From SZUA-320 sp963707875 (GTDB taxonomy: Bacteria > Gemmatimonadota > Gemmatimonadetes > Gemmatimonadales > GWC2-71-9), in assembly GCA_963707875.1 (NCBI GenBank), contig CAVPRU010000014.1, forward strand, positions 806,001-870,000: a stretch of 64,000 nt of DNA, read 5' to 3'. Below are positions 41,657 to 50,246 of this stretch, piece after piece; position 1 is the stretch's first letter, and each line of letters opens with the position of its first letter. The position numbers and the translations under genes were made by a program. The notes beneath the pieces were generated by a model. That model saw only the letters and a program-made list of their open reading frames with translations, searched no databases and was not told where the DNA came from.

Positions 41657-44352
41657 TGACCGACCCCCTGCCCCGAATTGCCGAGGCACTGCGGGACCGC
41701 TACCGGGTCGAGCGCGAGCTTGGCCAGGGCGGGATGGCGACGGTATACCTGGCCCACGATCTCCGGCACAACCGGAAGGTGGCGCTCAAAGTCCTCAAGG
41801 CCGAACTGGCCGCGATGATCGGGGCCGAGCGGTTCCTCCAGGAGATCGAGGTCACCGCCAACCTCCAGCACCCCCACATCCTGCCGCTGTTCGATTCGGG
41901 CGTGGCCCAGGCCGTCGATGGCGAGGCGACTCGGTTCCTCTATTACGTCATGCCGTTCGTCGAGGGTGACACCCTCCGCGACAAGCTGGATCGGGAGAAG
42001 CAGCTCAGCGTCAAGGACGCGGTGGAACTGATTTGCAGTGTGGCGGCTGCGGTGGACTACGCCCACCGGCAGGGCGTCATCCACCGGGACATCAAACCCG
42101 AGAATGTGCTGATTCACGACGGCCAGGCGATGGTGGCCGACTTCGGGATCGCCCTGGCGGTGCGCGAGGCCGGTGGCACCAGGTTGACCGGTACCGGCCT
42201 GTCTGTTGGCACTCCGTCGTACATGAGCCCCGAGCAGGCGATGGGCGACCGGGAACTCGATGCCCGGAGCGACGTCTACTCGCTCGGCGCCATGCTGTAC
42301 GAGATGCTGGCGGGCGACCCACCGTTCGTGGGAAGTACCGCGCAGGCGATCGTGGCCAAGATTCTGACCGAGGCCGCCCCGCTGGTGACCAGGGCCCGGA
42401 GTGCGGTGCCGGCCAACGTCGCCGCGGCCATCGATCAGGCCCTCCAGCGGCTCCCCGCCGACCGGTTTGCCAGCGCGGCGGACTTTGCGGCGGCCCTGGC
42501 GAACCCATCGTTCACAACCCTGTCGTTGGCCGGCGTGACCAGTAGCGCATCCCGGTCGAACTGGAACCCGCTCAGCATGACGGCAACCGGCGTGGCGGTC
42601 GCTGCAATCTTGGCCCTCGCCTGGGTCGGGTCCCGACCCGGCACCACGATCCCGATCCGGCGGCTGAGCCTGTCACTCCCCGTCTCAGAACAACTGAGTC
42701 GCGTTGGTGTCAACAAGCTGGCCCTGGCCCCGGATGGCTCCGGGTTCGTGTACTCGGCGGACACAGGCGAAGGCATGACCTCCCTGTTGATTCTTCGACC
42801 CTTCGGACAGCCTCAGGGGACCCGGTTACCCGGCACCGAGGGCGGAGTTTCCCCCAGTTTCTCGCCTGACGGATCCCGGATCGCGTTCATGCAGTTCGCA
42901 CCACCTGCCCTCAAGATGGTCGCCATCAACGGGGCACCGGCGATCACCCTGGAGGCCCAGAATGTCGTGGGCGGGGGGGTGGCTTGGGGCGCTGACGACT
43001 GGATCTACTTCGACGCCGGTGGCAGCCTGGACCGGATCCGGGGTGGCGGCGGCAGTCGGGAGATCGTGGTCGCCTTGGACGAGGCGGGAGGCGAGGTCGG
43101 GTTTGCCTGGCCTGAGCCACTCCCCAATGGCAAGGGACTGCTGTACCGTTCCCGACGGGCGGGCGACATCCCGGAGAACTACCTGATCAAGGTGGTGGAC
43201 CTCCGGACCCATACCCCGAAGGTCCTCGTGCAAGGCGTCTTCGCCAGGTATACCACCGGCCACCTGCTCTATGTGACGGCCGGGGGCGTGCTGCTCGCCG
43301 CGCCATTCGACCAGGACAAAATGGAACTGACCGGCCCGGCCAGCCCGATCATCGACGGGTTGGGGGTATTCGGGTTCGGCTCGGTGGACATGGCGATCGG
43401 AGCAACCGGGGACCTGATGCTGGTGAAGTCCGACACCCGAGGCGGCACCCGCCCCTCGTGGGTCAGGCGAGACGGAACGGCGAACCTGATTGACCCCGAT
43501 TGGGACTTTGGAGCCGAGGTGATCTCCGCGTGGGCGCTCTCCCCCGACGGCCGCCGAATGGCACTTTCGATCACTTCGCTGCCCGGAGGGGCGACGGTCG
43601 GGGATATCTGGCTCAAGGAACTGGACCGTGGCCCGCTGTCCAAGCTCACCTTCAGCGGGATCAATAGCGCTCCCACCTGGACCCCCGATGGGCTGTCCGT
43701 GGTTTACGCCTCGCTCCAAGATGATGACCAGACCCGCATCCGGCAGCTGTTTCGGATCCGGGCGGACGGCACCGGAACCCCCGAGCCGCTGCCGACCGAC
43801 CCCCGAGGCGTCTCGACCACAACGACATCGAGTCGGGACAACTGGGTCGTCGTCGGTACCCAGGCTTCAACCAGTGGGGGCGGCGATCTACTGGCGTTTC
43901 GAATGGGCCGGGACACCCTGCTGACTACCCTGCTGAACACTCCGGCGTTCGAAGGGCAGCCCGCAGTGTCGCCCGACGGCCGCTGGCTCGCCTATGCCTC
44001 GGGCGAAACCGGCCGAAACGAGGTCTTTGTCCGCCCGTTCCCCGACGTGGGGAAGGGCAAGTGGCAGGTGTCGGTCGAGGGCGGCTCCTGGCCCAAGTGG
44101 TCGCACACCGGAAGGGAGCTGTTCTACGTGAGCGCCGTGAACGGGTTTTCGGTGGCCGAGATCAGTACTGCCCCGACCCTGTCGGTGGGCCGCCGTCAGG
44201 TCATGCATCAATCGGGTCCCGAACCGCGGTTCGAAGTCGGTTTGGACGACCAGCAGTTCCTGCGGATGTGGGCGGCGGTCCGCAACGACTCCACCACCAC
44301 TGAGCTGGTGCTGTTCCAGAACTTCGTCGCCACCCTCAAGGGGAAGAAATAG
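41656..44352 (+). CDS. Hanks-type Ser/Thr kinase with C-terminal PD40/TolB-like propeller
   Basis: An 898-residue membrane kinase. The kinase domain (about 15-280) has GQGGMATVYLAHD, the ATP-binding Lys of VALKVL (about 43), HRDIKPENVLI (about 143), DFGIAL (about 162) and SPEQAMG. One transmembrane helix (about 305-325) leads to a periplasmic region of about 570 residues made of WD40-like PD40 repeats such as SFSPDGSRIAFMQF and SPDGRRMALSI. Translation begins at GTG 41656; the ATG at 41645 is in another frame. The periplasmic propeller probably senses a ligand or the envelope state. The stop overlaps the start of the next kinase (TAGTG). Confidence 0.92.
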   Translation: MTDPLPRIAEALRDRYRVERELGQGGMATVYLAHDLRHNRKVALKVLKAELAAMIGAERFLQEIEVTANLQHPHILPLFDSGVAQAVDGEATRFLYYVMPFVEGDTLRDKLDREKQLSVKDAVELICSVAAAVDYAHRQGVIHRDIKPENVLIHDGQAMVADFGIALAVREAGGTRLTGTGLSVGTPSYMSPEQAMGDRELDARSDVYSLGAMLYEMLAGDPPFVGSTAQAIVAKILTEAAPLVTRARSAVPANVAAAIDQALQRLPADRFASAADFAAALANPSFTTLSLAGVTSSASRSNWNPLSMTATGVAVAAILALAWVGSRPGTTIPIRRLSLSLPVSEQLSRVGVNKLALAPDGSGFVYSADTGEGMTSLLILRPFGQPQGTRLPGTEGGVSPSFSPDGSRIAFMQFAPPALKMVAINGAPAITLEAQNVVGGGVAWGADDWIYFDAGGSLDRIRGGGGSREIVVALDEAGGEVGFAWPEPLPNGKGLLYRSRRAGDIPENYLIKVVDLRTHTPKVLVQGVFARYTTGHLLYVTAGGVLLAAPFDQDKMELTGPASPIIDGLGVFGFGSVDMAIGATGDLMLVKSDTRGGTRPSWVRRDGTANLIDPDWDFGAEVISAWALSPDGRRMALSITSLPGGATVGDIWLKELDRGPLSKLTFSGINSAPTWTPDGLSVVYASLQDDDQTRIRQLFRIRADGTGTPEPLPTDPRGVSTTTTSSRDNWVVVGTQASTSGGGDLLAFRMGRDTLLTTLLNTPAFEGQPAVSPDGRWLAYASGETGRNEVFVRPFPDVGKGKWQVSVEGGSWPKWSHTGRELFYVSAVNGFSVAEISTAPTLSVGRRQVMHQSGPEPRFEVGLDDQQFLRMWAAVRNDSTTTELVLFQNFVATLKGKK

Positions 44353-46991
44353 TGGAGTCCACTCGGCTGTCCGCCGCGCTGGAAGGCCGGTACCGGATCG
44401 AGCGGGAGCTCGGCCAGGGAGGAATGGCCACGGTCCACCTGGCCCAGGACCTCAAGCACGACCGGAAGGTCGCCATCAAGGTACTCCGGCCGGAACTGGC
44501 TGCGGTCATCGGTGCGGCCCGGTTCCTGGCCGAGATCAAGGTCACCGCCAACCTCCAGCACCCCCACATCCTGCCACTCCACGACTCGGGTCAGGTGGAC
44601 GGCACCGTGTTCTACGTGATGCCCTTCGTGGAAGGGGAGTCGCTGCGCGATCGGCTCGACCGGGAGAAGCAGCTGCCGGTGGCCGGCGCCGTGGGAATCG
44701 CCTCCGAGGTGGCCAGCGCCCTCCAGTATGCCCATGACCACGGGGTGATCCACCGGGACATCAAGCCGGAGAACATCCTGCTCCACGGAGGCCACGCCCT
44801 GGTGGCCGACTTCGGCATCGCCCTGGCCGCGACCAGCGCTGGCGGCCGGATGACCGAGACAGGCATGAGCCTCGGCACGCCGCACTACATGAGCCCCGAG
44901 CAGGCGATGGGCGAGCGGACCCTGGATGCCCGGAGCGACGTGTATGCCCTGGGATGCGTGCTGTACGAGATGCTGGTGGGGGAGCCGCCGTTCACGGGAC
45001 CCACCGCCCAGTCGATCGTCGCCAAGGTCATGACCGAGAAGGCGCCGCCGCCGAGCCAGTTCCGTGAGACCGTGCCGGAACACATCGATGACGCGGTGTT
45101 GACGGCACTCGCCAAGCTGCCAGCTGACCGGTTTGCCAGCGCAGCCGAGTTCAGCTCAGCCCTGGCATCTGCCGAGGGAGCGACTGGTCATACCACCTGG
45201 AGCCGCCGGGCACCTGCACCTCGGCACAACCCCGCCCTGGTGGGTGGCCTTGCGGTGGCGGCCATCGCATTTGCCGGACTGGCAGCGTGGGCCCTGACCC
45301 GGGCACCCTCCGGCATCCGGGATGTCGGCCTGCCGCCCGCAGCACCGATCACCTTCTCTGGACGTTTTGCGCTGGCACTCGACGGGAGCTTCATCGTCTA
45401 CCCGGTCGCGGAGGGGAACGCCTCCCAACTCTGGTTCCGTCCAACTGACGGCCGTGCGGGCGGGGAGGCGAGGCCGATTCCCGGAACCGAAGGCGCATAC
45501 GGAACGCCGTACCTCTCGCCCGATGGGGAACGTGTAGCGTTTGCTTCAGCAGGGCGACTGAGGATCGTCGGCGTCGGTGGTGGCCCGGTGGCCGACGTCG
45601 CAAGCTACGGCCTTCCGGTCGGCGGGGGCTGGTCGCCGAACGGGATGGTCTTCACCAGTGATAACGACGGGCGGGTGCTGCGCTGGACCGATGCCAATGG
45701 TGGTCCCTCGCATGCCCTCCCCGCACCCTACTGCCTCCTCCCACGGGAAGTGGGCAGGGACGGCCTGATCCTCTGTGGCGGAGGGGCCGAGCGATACGGC
45801 ACCGTGCTCGATACCGCCAATTCGATGGTCAAGCGCTACTGGCAACGCTCCCGGCCTGCCGGTGCGGTCGATACCTCATACCTCGCGGGCTCGGACTTCC
45901 GGATGGTGGACGACCGGTACCTGGTCTACCTCTCCCTCGACGGCACCCTCACGGCCGCGCGGGTCGAGAATCTGGACTCGCTGATGGTGGGGCGATCGGT
46001 GCCCCTGGTGGCTGGAGTCCGGCGGCAGGCCTATTCCGGCGCCGGGGACTACCAGATTTCGGCGCGGGGTGACCTGGTCTACTCTCCGGGTGCCAACGGC
46101 GACGTCGGCCTGCTGGTCCGGCTGGGCCGGGATGGACGCATCGAACCTCTCAACATTTCCCCGGCCGTGCACCTGCGGTTCACGCCAAGCCCGGATGGGC
46201 GTCGCATGGCGAGTGTGGTGGAGGGGGTCGAGCAGCAGGAACTGCGGGTTTACGACCTGGCCACCGGCGCCTCGGAAACCGTGGATCAGGGGTTCCTCAT
46301 CGGTCCGCCGTCCTGGAGCCCCGATGGCCGGCGCCTGGCCTATCGCAAGGACCTGAGCCCGTACCGGGAAGGGCTGTACCTGCGGAGCCTTGATACACCC
46401 GGAGTGCCGCGGGAACTGCTCGCTCCGCCGACGCCGATGGTGACGCAAGTCTCCTCGTTCCTGGCCGATGACTTCCTGCTGGTCGGTTCGAACGCCAAAG
46501 GCAGCGGAGTCCTGATCATCAATACCGTCACCGGAACCATCGACACCCTTGCCCTGGAATCGTTCTTCGTCTCGATCTCCCCGGACCGCCGGTGGATCGC
46601 CTGGCAGTTGCCCGGCACTCTGGGTATCCAGCTGCAGCCGTGGCCCGCGATGGACCGGCGGTACCTGGTCGATGCCAGAGCGTTTGAGCCACGTTGGCAG
46701 TCGAACAGCGAACTGGTGTACCTGGGGCCTTCGGCGGCCGGCCAGCTGACTTCCACCACCCTCTGGCGTGCCCGGGTTGGCTCATCGACGGACGGGTCGC
46801 CGGTGACACCCGGCGTGGTGTTCCACGACGATCCCAGGTTCCGGGACACACCGGGGTGGTCGTTCAGCATCATGACGGGGGGTGAGGTGATCTACCTGCA
46901 GTCCCCCGGCGGCGGCGAGACACACTACGTGCGGGTGGTTCCCAACTGGGTTAAGCAGATGAAGGCCGCGGTGGACGAGGCGAATCAATGA
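44352..46991 (+). CDS. Hanks-type Ser/Thr kinase with C-terminal propeller
   Basis: An 879-residue paralogue of the preceding kinase, starting at GTG 44352 inside its stop codon. Kinase motifs are GQGGMATVHLAQD, VAIKVL, HRDIKPENILL (about residue 135), DFGIALA (about 154) and SPEQAMG. A transmembrane helix lies at about 296-316 (LVGGLAVAAIAFAGLAAWAL). The rest is a propeller-like periplasmic domain with PD40-type units (YLSPDGERVAFASAGRL, SWSPDGRRLAYRKD). The two kinases share their N-terminal layout but diverge in the sensor part, as in a duplicated pair that has specialised. The stop overlaps the amidase start (ATGA). Confidence 0.92.
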   Translation: MESTRLSAALEGRYRIERELGQGGMATVHLAQDLKHDRKVAIKVLRPELAAVIGAARFLAEIKVTANLQHPHILPLHDSGQVDGTVFYVMPFVEGESLRDRLDREKQLPVAGAVGIASEVASALQYAHDHGVIHRDIKPENILLHGGHALVADFGIALAATSAGGRMTETGMSLGTPHYMSPEQAMGERTLDARSDVYALGCVLYEMLVGEPPFTGPTAQSIVAKVMTEKAPPPSQFRETVPEHIDDAVLTALAKLPADRFASAAEFSSALASAEGATGHTTWSRRAPAPRHNPALVGGLAVAAIAFAGLAAWALTRAPSGIRDVGLPPAAPITFSGRFALALDGSFIVYPVAEGNASQLWFRPTDGRAGGEARPIPGTEGAYGTPYLSPDGERVAFASAGRLRIVGVGGGPVADVASYGLPVGGGWSPNGMVFTSDNDGRVLRWTDANGGPSHALPAPYCLLPREVGRDGLILCGGGAERYGTVLDTANSMVKRYWQRSRPAGAVDTSYLAGSDFRMVDDRYLVYLSLDGTLTAARVENLDSLMVGRSVPLVAGVRRQAYSGAGDYQISARGDLVYSPGANGDVGLLVRLGRDGRIEPLNISPAVHLRFTPSPDGRRMASVVEGVEQQELRVYDLATGASETVDQGFLIGPPSWSPDGRRLAYRKDLSPYREGLYLRSLDTPGVPRELLAPPTPMVTQVSSFLADDFLLVGSNAKGSGVLIINTVTGTIDTLALESFFVSISPDRRWIAWQLPGTLGIQLQPWPAMDRRYLVDARAFEPRWQSNSELVYLGPSAAGQLTSTTLWRARVGSSTDGSPVTPGVVFHDDPRFRDTPGWSFSIMTGGEVIYLQSPGGGETHYVRVVPNWVKQMKAAVDEANQ

Positions 46992-48601
46992 CCCAACTCA
47001 GTGGAGGTACCGTGGCGCCAGTTGTCCCCGCCCGTGTGCGGAACGTGATGCTTTCCATCAGCGCCGCGCTCGCCCTCATCGCACCCCGCACCGCGCAGGC
47101 CCAGGGGTTCGACGTCGTCGAGGCCACGATCGCCAGTGTGCATGAGGCACTTGCCACCGGCCGGCTCACCTGTCACGCGCTGGTCCAGGGCTATCTCGAT
47201 CGCATCGCGGCGTACGACCAGACCGGCCCAACCCTCAACGCGATTCAGGCCATCAACCCCCGCGCCCTCGCCATTGCCGACTCGCTCGATGGCATGCAGC
47301 GCCGGGGAGGGACCGTCGGAGCCCTGCATTGCGTCCCGGTCCTCCTCAAGGACCAGGTCGAGACGCGCGACATGCCGACCACCTACGGGTCTGCGCTCTT
47401 CAAGGATTTCGTCTCCACCCGCGATGCCACTGTCGTCACCCGCCTCAGGGCGGCAGGCGCCATCATCCTCGCCAAGACGACGATGGGCGAGTTTGCCTCT
47501 CGCTACGTGGGCTCGGGCTTCGGGGTCATCCGGAACGCCTACGACCCGACCCGGAATCCCAGTGGCTCCTCAGGCGGGACCGGGTCCAGCGTGGCAGCCA
47601 GCTTCGGCCTGGTGGGCATCGGAGAGGACACCGGCGGATCGGTGCGAGGGCCCGCGGCCGTGAATGGTCTCGTCGGCCTGAGGCCCACGCTTCAACTGGT
47701 CAGCCGGCATGGGATGCTCCCGGCCAACCCGACGCAGGACACGATGGGGCCGATGACGCGGACCGTCCTGGATGCCGCACTCCTGCTCGACGTGATGGTG
47801 GGTTACGACCCCTTGGATCCGATCACGGCCTACGCCGTCGGACACGTCCCGTCGAGTTATGCGGCCGCCTTCAGCCCCGACGCCCTGCGTGGAGTTCGGA
47901 TCGGTGTCCTCCGCGAGCCGATGGATACCTCCTCCCATGCCGAGTCAGAGGATTTCGCCAAGGTCGAAGCGGTCGTCGATCAGGCGCTGAACGACCTGCG
48001 GGCACTCGGGGCAGAAGTCATCGACTCCCTGGTGATCGACTCGCTCGCGGGTGTGCGGGACATCGACAACAACTTCGAGACTGAACACGCGACCGATGTG
48101 TATTTCCGCGAACACCCACACGCCCCGGTCAAGACGTTCAAGGAGATCATGCTTTCCGGCGTGGTCGTCCCGGTCCGGGCGCGGGGCATGATGGATCTGG
48201 TCGGGAAGACCGCCCGGGACCCGGGCTACCTCACCGTGATCCAGAAACGCGAAGCGCTCCGGTTGCGGGTCTTGAAGGCGATGGCTGACCACCACCTGGA
48301 TGCGATCGTCTACCCGACCTTCAACCATCAACCCGGGGCGATCCCGGCCGACGTGCTGACCAACGCGCGGCCGAAGGATGAGTACGCCAAGGGGGACAAC
48401 CGCGGATTGAGTCCGGCGATCGGGTTCCCGGCCCTCACGGTGCCGGCCGGCCTCACCACCGACGGGATACCCGTGGGCCTCGAGTTCCTGGGCAGGCCGT
48501 TCAGTGAACTACAGCTGCTCGGCTTCGGGTACGCGTACGAGCAGGCGACGCATCGTCGTCGCCCGCCCACGACCACCCCACCGCTCGGCAGCGGACGCTG
48601 A
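46988..48601 (+). CDS. Amidase-signature hydrolase, probably exported
   Basis: A 537-residue enzyme of the amidase signature family. The Ser-cisSer-Lys triad is visible: Lys in LLKDQVETRD (about 122), the Gly/Ser-rich SGSSGGTGSSVAA (about 191-203) and the nucleophile Ser in EDTGGSVRGPA (about 218). A hydrophobic segment, LSISAALALIAPRTAQAQ at about residues 22-39, looks like a signal peptide; an alternative ATG at 47048 would place it at the N-terminus. The gene overlaps the upstream kinase by ATGA and is the third of a coupled set. The substrate is unknown; relatives split peptide amides, acylated amides or glutamyl-tRNA. Confidence 0.9.
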   Translation: MTQLSGGTVAPVVPARVRNVMLSISAALALIAPRTAQAQGFDVVEATIASVHEALATGRLTCHALVQGYLDRIAAYDQTGPTLNAIQAINPRALAIADSLDGMQRRGGTVGALHCVPVLLKDQVETRDMPTTYGSALFKDFVSTRDATVVTRLRAAGAIILAKTTMGEFASRYVGSGFGVIRNAYDPTRNPSGSSGGTGSSVAASFGLVGIGEDTGGSVRGPAAVNGLVGLRPTLQLVSRHGMLPANPTQDTMGPMTRTVLDAALLLDVMVGYDPLDPITAYAVGHVPSSYAAAFSPDALRGVRIGVLREPMDTSSHAESEDFAKVEAVVDQALNDLRALGAEVIDSLVIDSLAGVRDIDNNFETEHATDVYFREHPHAPVKTFKEIMLSGVVVPVRARGMMDLVGKTARDPGYLTVIQKREALRLRVLKAMADHHLDAIVYPTFNHQPGAIPADVLTNARPKDEYAKGDNRGLSPAIGFPALTVPAGLTTDGIPVGLEFLGRPFSELQLLGFGYAYEQATHRRRPPTTTPPLGSGR

Positions 48602-48615
48602 GTCCGCCTGGGGAC

Positions 48616-48921
48616 ATGACCGCTACCCTTGACCGCCTGAAGGAGAGCCTGGCCGGTCGCCACCGGATTGAGCGCGAGCTCGGTCAGGGCGAGATGGCCA
48701 CGGTCTACCTGGCCGAGGACCTGAAGCACAAGCGCAAGGTGGCGCTCAAGGTGCTCAAGCCCGAGCTGGCCGCGGCGCTGGGGGCAGAACGGTTCCTGGT
48801 CGAGATCGCCACCACCGCCAACCTGCGCCATCCCCACATCCTGCCACTGTACGACTCGGGCAACGCCGACGGCACCTTGTTCTATGTCGTGCCGTTCAGC
48901 GAAGCGTCCGGTGATGGATGA
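48616..48921 (+). pseudogene. Kinase N-lobe stub joined out of frame to an amidohydrolase tail
   Basis: The first about 92 codons encode a normal Hanks kinase start (RIERELGQGEMATVYLAED, VALKVLKPELAAALGAERF, HPHILPLYDSG, LFYVVPF), then the protein loses all similarity and stops at codon 102. The catalytic loop, DFG motif and sensor are absent. Glu replaces the third loop Gly (GQGE). The sequence switches near 48900-48918 to the tail of an amidohydrolase in another frame. This looks like a deletion junction, or an assembly join, that removed the rest of the kinase and the start of the hydrolase. Confidence 0.8.
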
Positions 48922-49399
48922 GCGGGTCCTGAGCCTGATGGCCCCCGAGGTCCGGGTGGCCGACACCGCCGAGCGGGCCCAGATCGAGGGCATGGCCAAT
49001 TGGCCCTTGTCACCGGAGGGATTCGCCAAGGCGCTCGCCTTCGACCGGGCCTTCTACCTGGCCGGCGGAGTACTCGCGAGTGGCGTCGATCCCACTGGGA
49101 ACGGTGGGGCATTGCCGGGCCTGGGCAACCAGCGGGGCTATGAGATCCTGATCGAAGGGAAGTTCACCCCCGAGGAGGCGGTGCAGGTGGTGTCGCTCAG
49201 TGGGGCGAAGATCCTGGGCATGGCCGACCAGCTGGGATCGATCGAGCAGGGGAAACTCGCGGACCTGGTACTGATCCGGGGTGATCTGCGGAGTGACCCC
49301 ACCATCATCCAGAACGTGGTGACCGTGTTCAAGGATGGGCGAGGATATGACTCGGCCAAGCTGATTGCGGCAACCAAGGGCCGAGTCGGAATCGACTAG
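48911..49399 (+). pseudogene. C-terminal fragment of an imidazolonepropionase-like amidohydrolase
   Basis: About 160 codons match the end of a metal-dependent amidohydrolase: LAGGVLASGVDPTGNGGALP, then FTPEEAVQVVSLSGAKILGM, GSIEQGKLADLVLIRGDL and VFKDGRGYDSAKL near the stop. The N-terminal metal-binding HxH region and most of the barrel are missing. The open frame can be read from a GTG or ATG near 48911-48914, but a functional enzyme is not expected. It directly follows the kinase stub and ends 7 nt before the converging lipoprotein gene. Confidence 0.82.
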
Positions 49400-49405
49400 T
49401 CCCGC

Positions 49406-50062
49406 TCAAGGAACGAAGCTGAGAGGAACACTCAACGAGGGTTGCCGGAGATTCATCCGCGAGGCGGGGTCCGCCGCCCCGCTGAACGTCCCGTTCGCGT
49501 AGCCGAAGACGTATGCGCTCGGGCTGGTCGCGTTCGCGGGGACCGCAGTCGTGGGAATCGAACCGGCCCGCAACGAGCCATCCACTGTCACCCTCTGACT
49601 GGTCCCTCCCGCGTTGACCTGGTAGTTGAGCCCGATCTGGAAACTATCCGGGTTTCCCGAAGCGGTCCACGTGAGGCTGAGGGGGTTCCCGCGAGTGATC
49701 GCCGCCCCCGGCACCGGTGTCACGATCGTCACTTCCTGGGGGACCGTCGTCTGACCGGTGGCCACCAGGGAGCCCGAGCGGACCTCCAGCACCACTGCTT
49801 CACCAGGTTGCAGAAAGCTCTGGAGCTGGCCCGAGTAATACCCAGCACTCGTCTCCGGCATGGTCACGCCGTTCACCGTCACCGTGGCGCCGGTCACAGG
49901 GGTGGTCCCTCGCGAAACGCGAATATTCTGGAACTTGACCCCCATGTCTCCCCCCTCGATCAGCAACGTGTTTGGCAGGGGCGTGGGGTCGGTTTCGCCC
50001 CCTCCGCCCCCACACCCACCAACCAGCAAGAGGCAAGGCAGCAGAAACCTGGTGGCGGACAT
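49406..50062 (-). CDS. Lipoprotein of unknown function
   Basis: A 218-residue exported lipoprotein. The ATG at 50062 gives signal peptide SATRFLLPCLLLVGGC with a lipobox, followed by a glycine run. The mature part begins with a beta-strand pair (VSRGTTPVTGATVTVNGV), resembling a carboxypeptidase-regulatory or Ig-like module, and continues with another beta-rich section that includes ITRGNPLSLTWTASGNPDSF, as in fibronectin-like folds. No enzyme motif is seen. It stands alone on the minus strand between the amidohydrolase fragment and the VPS10 gene, and is intact although the next 6 kb are frameshifted. Confidence 0.75.
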   Translation of the reverse strand: MSATRFLLPCLLLVGGCGGGGGETDPTPLPNTLLIEGGDMGVKFQNIRVSRGTTPVTGATVTVNGVTMPETSAGYYSGQLQSFLQPGEAVVLEVRSGSLVATGQTTVPQEVTIVTPVPGAAITRGNPLSLTWTASGNPDSFQIGLNYQVNAGGTSQRVTVDGSLRAGSIPTTAVPANATSPSAYVFGYANGTFSGAADPASRMNLRQPSLSVPLSFVP

Positions 50063-50156
50063 GATGACCTCATGGAGTAGGTATGCCAGAATCGTCCCCG
50101 CCAGAGGCATGCACGAATGAGGCCGGACGATAGGGGGGTCGCGAAAGCGGTCAGCC

Positions 50157-50246
50157 GGGGCCATCTTCATCGGGATCCCATATTGAGCTCCGGTGACTGA
50201 TCCAACTTCGTTCTCCCTCCAGTCCGAGACGACATCATGTCCCTGA
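50157..50246 (+). promoter_or_regulatory. Duplicated promoter/leader with a short upstream frame
   Basis: 50157-50195 resembles the leader of the kinase at 41.6 kb. Where that kinase starts with GTG-Thr-Asp-Pro, this copy also reads GTG-Thr-Asp-Pro (50193), but stops after 17 codons at 50244-50246. The short frame overlaps the VPS10 ATG at 50237, so translation could be coupled. Confidence 0.4.
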
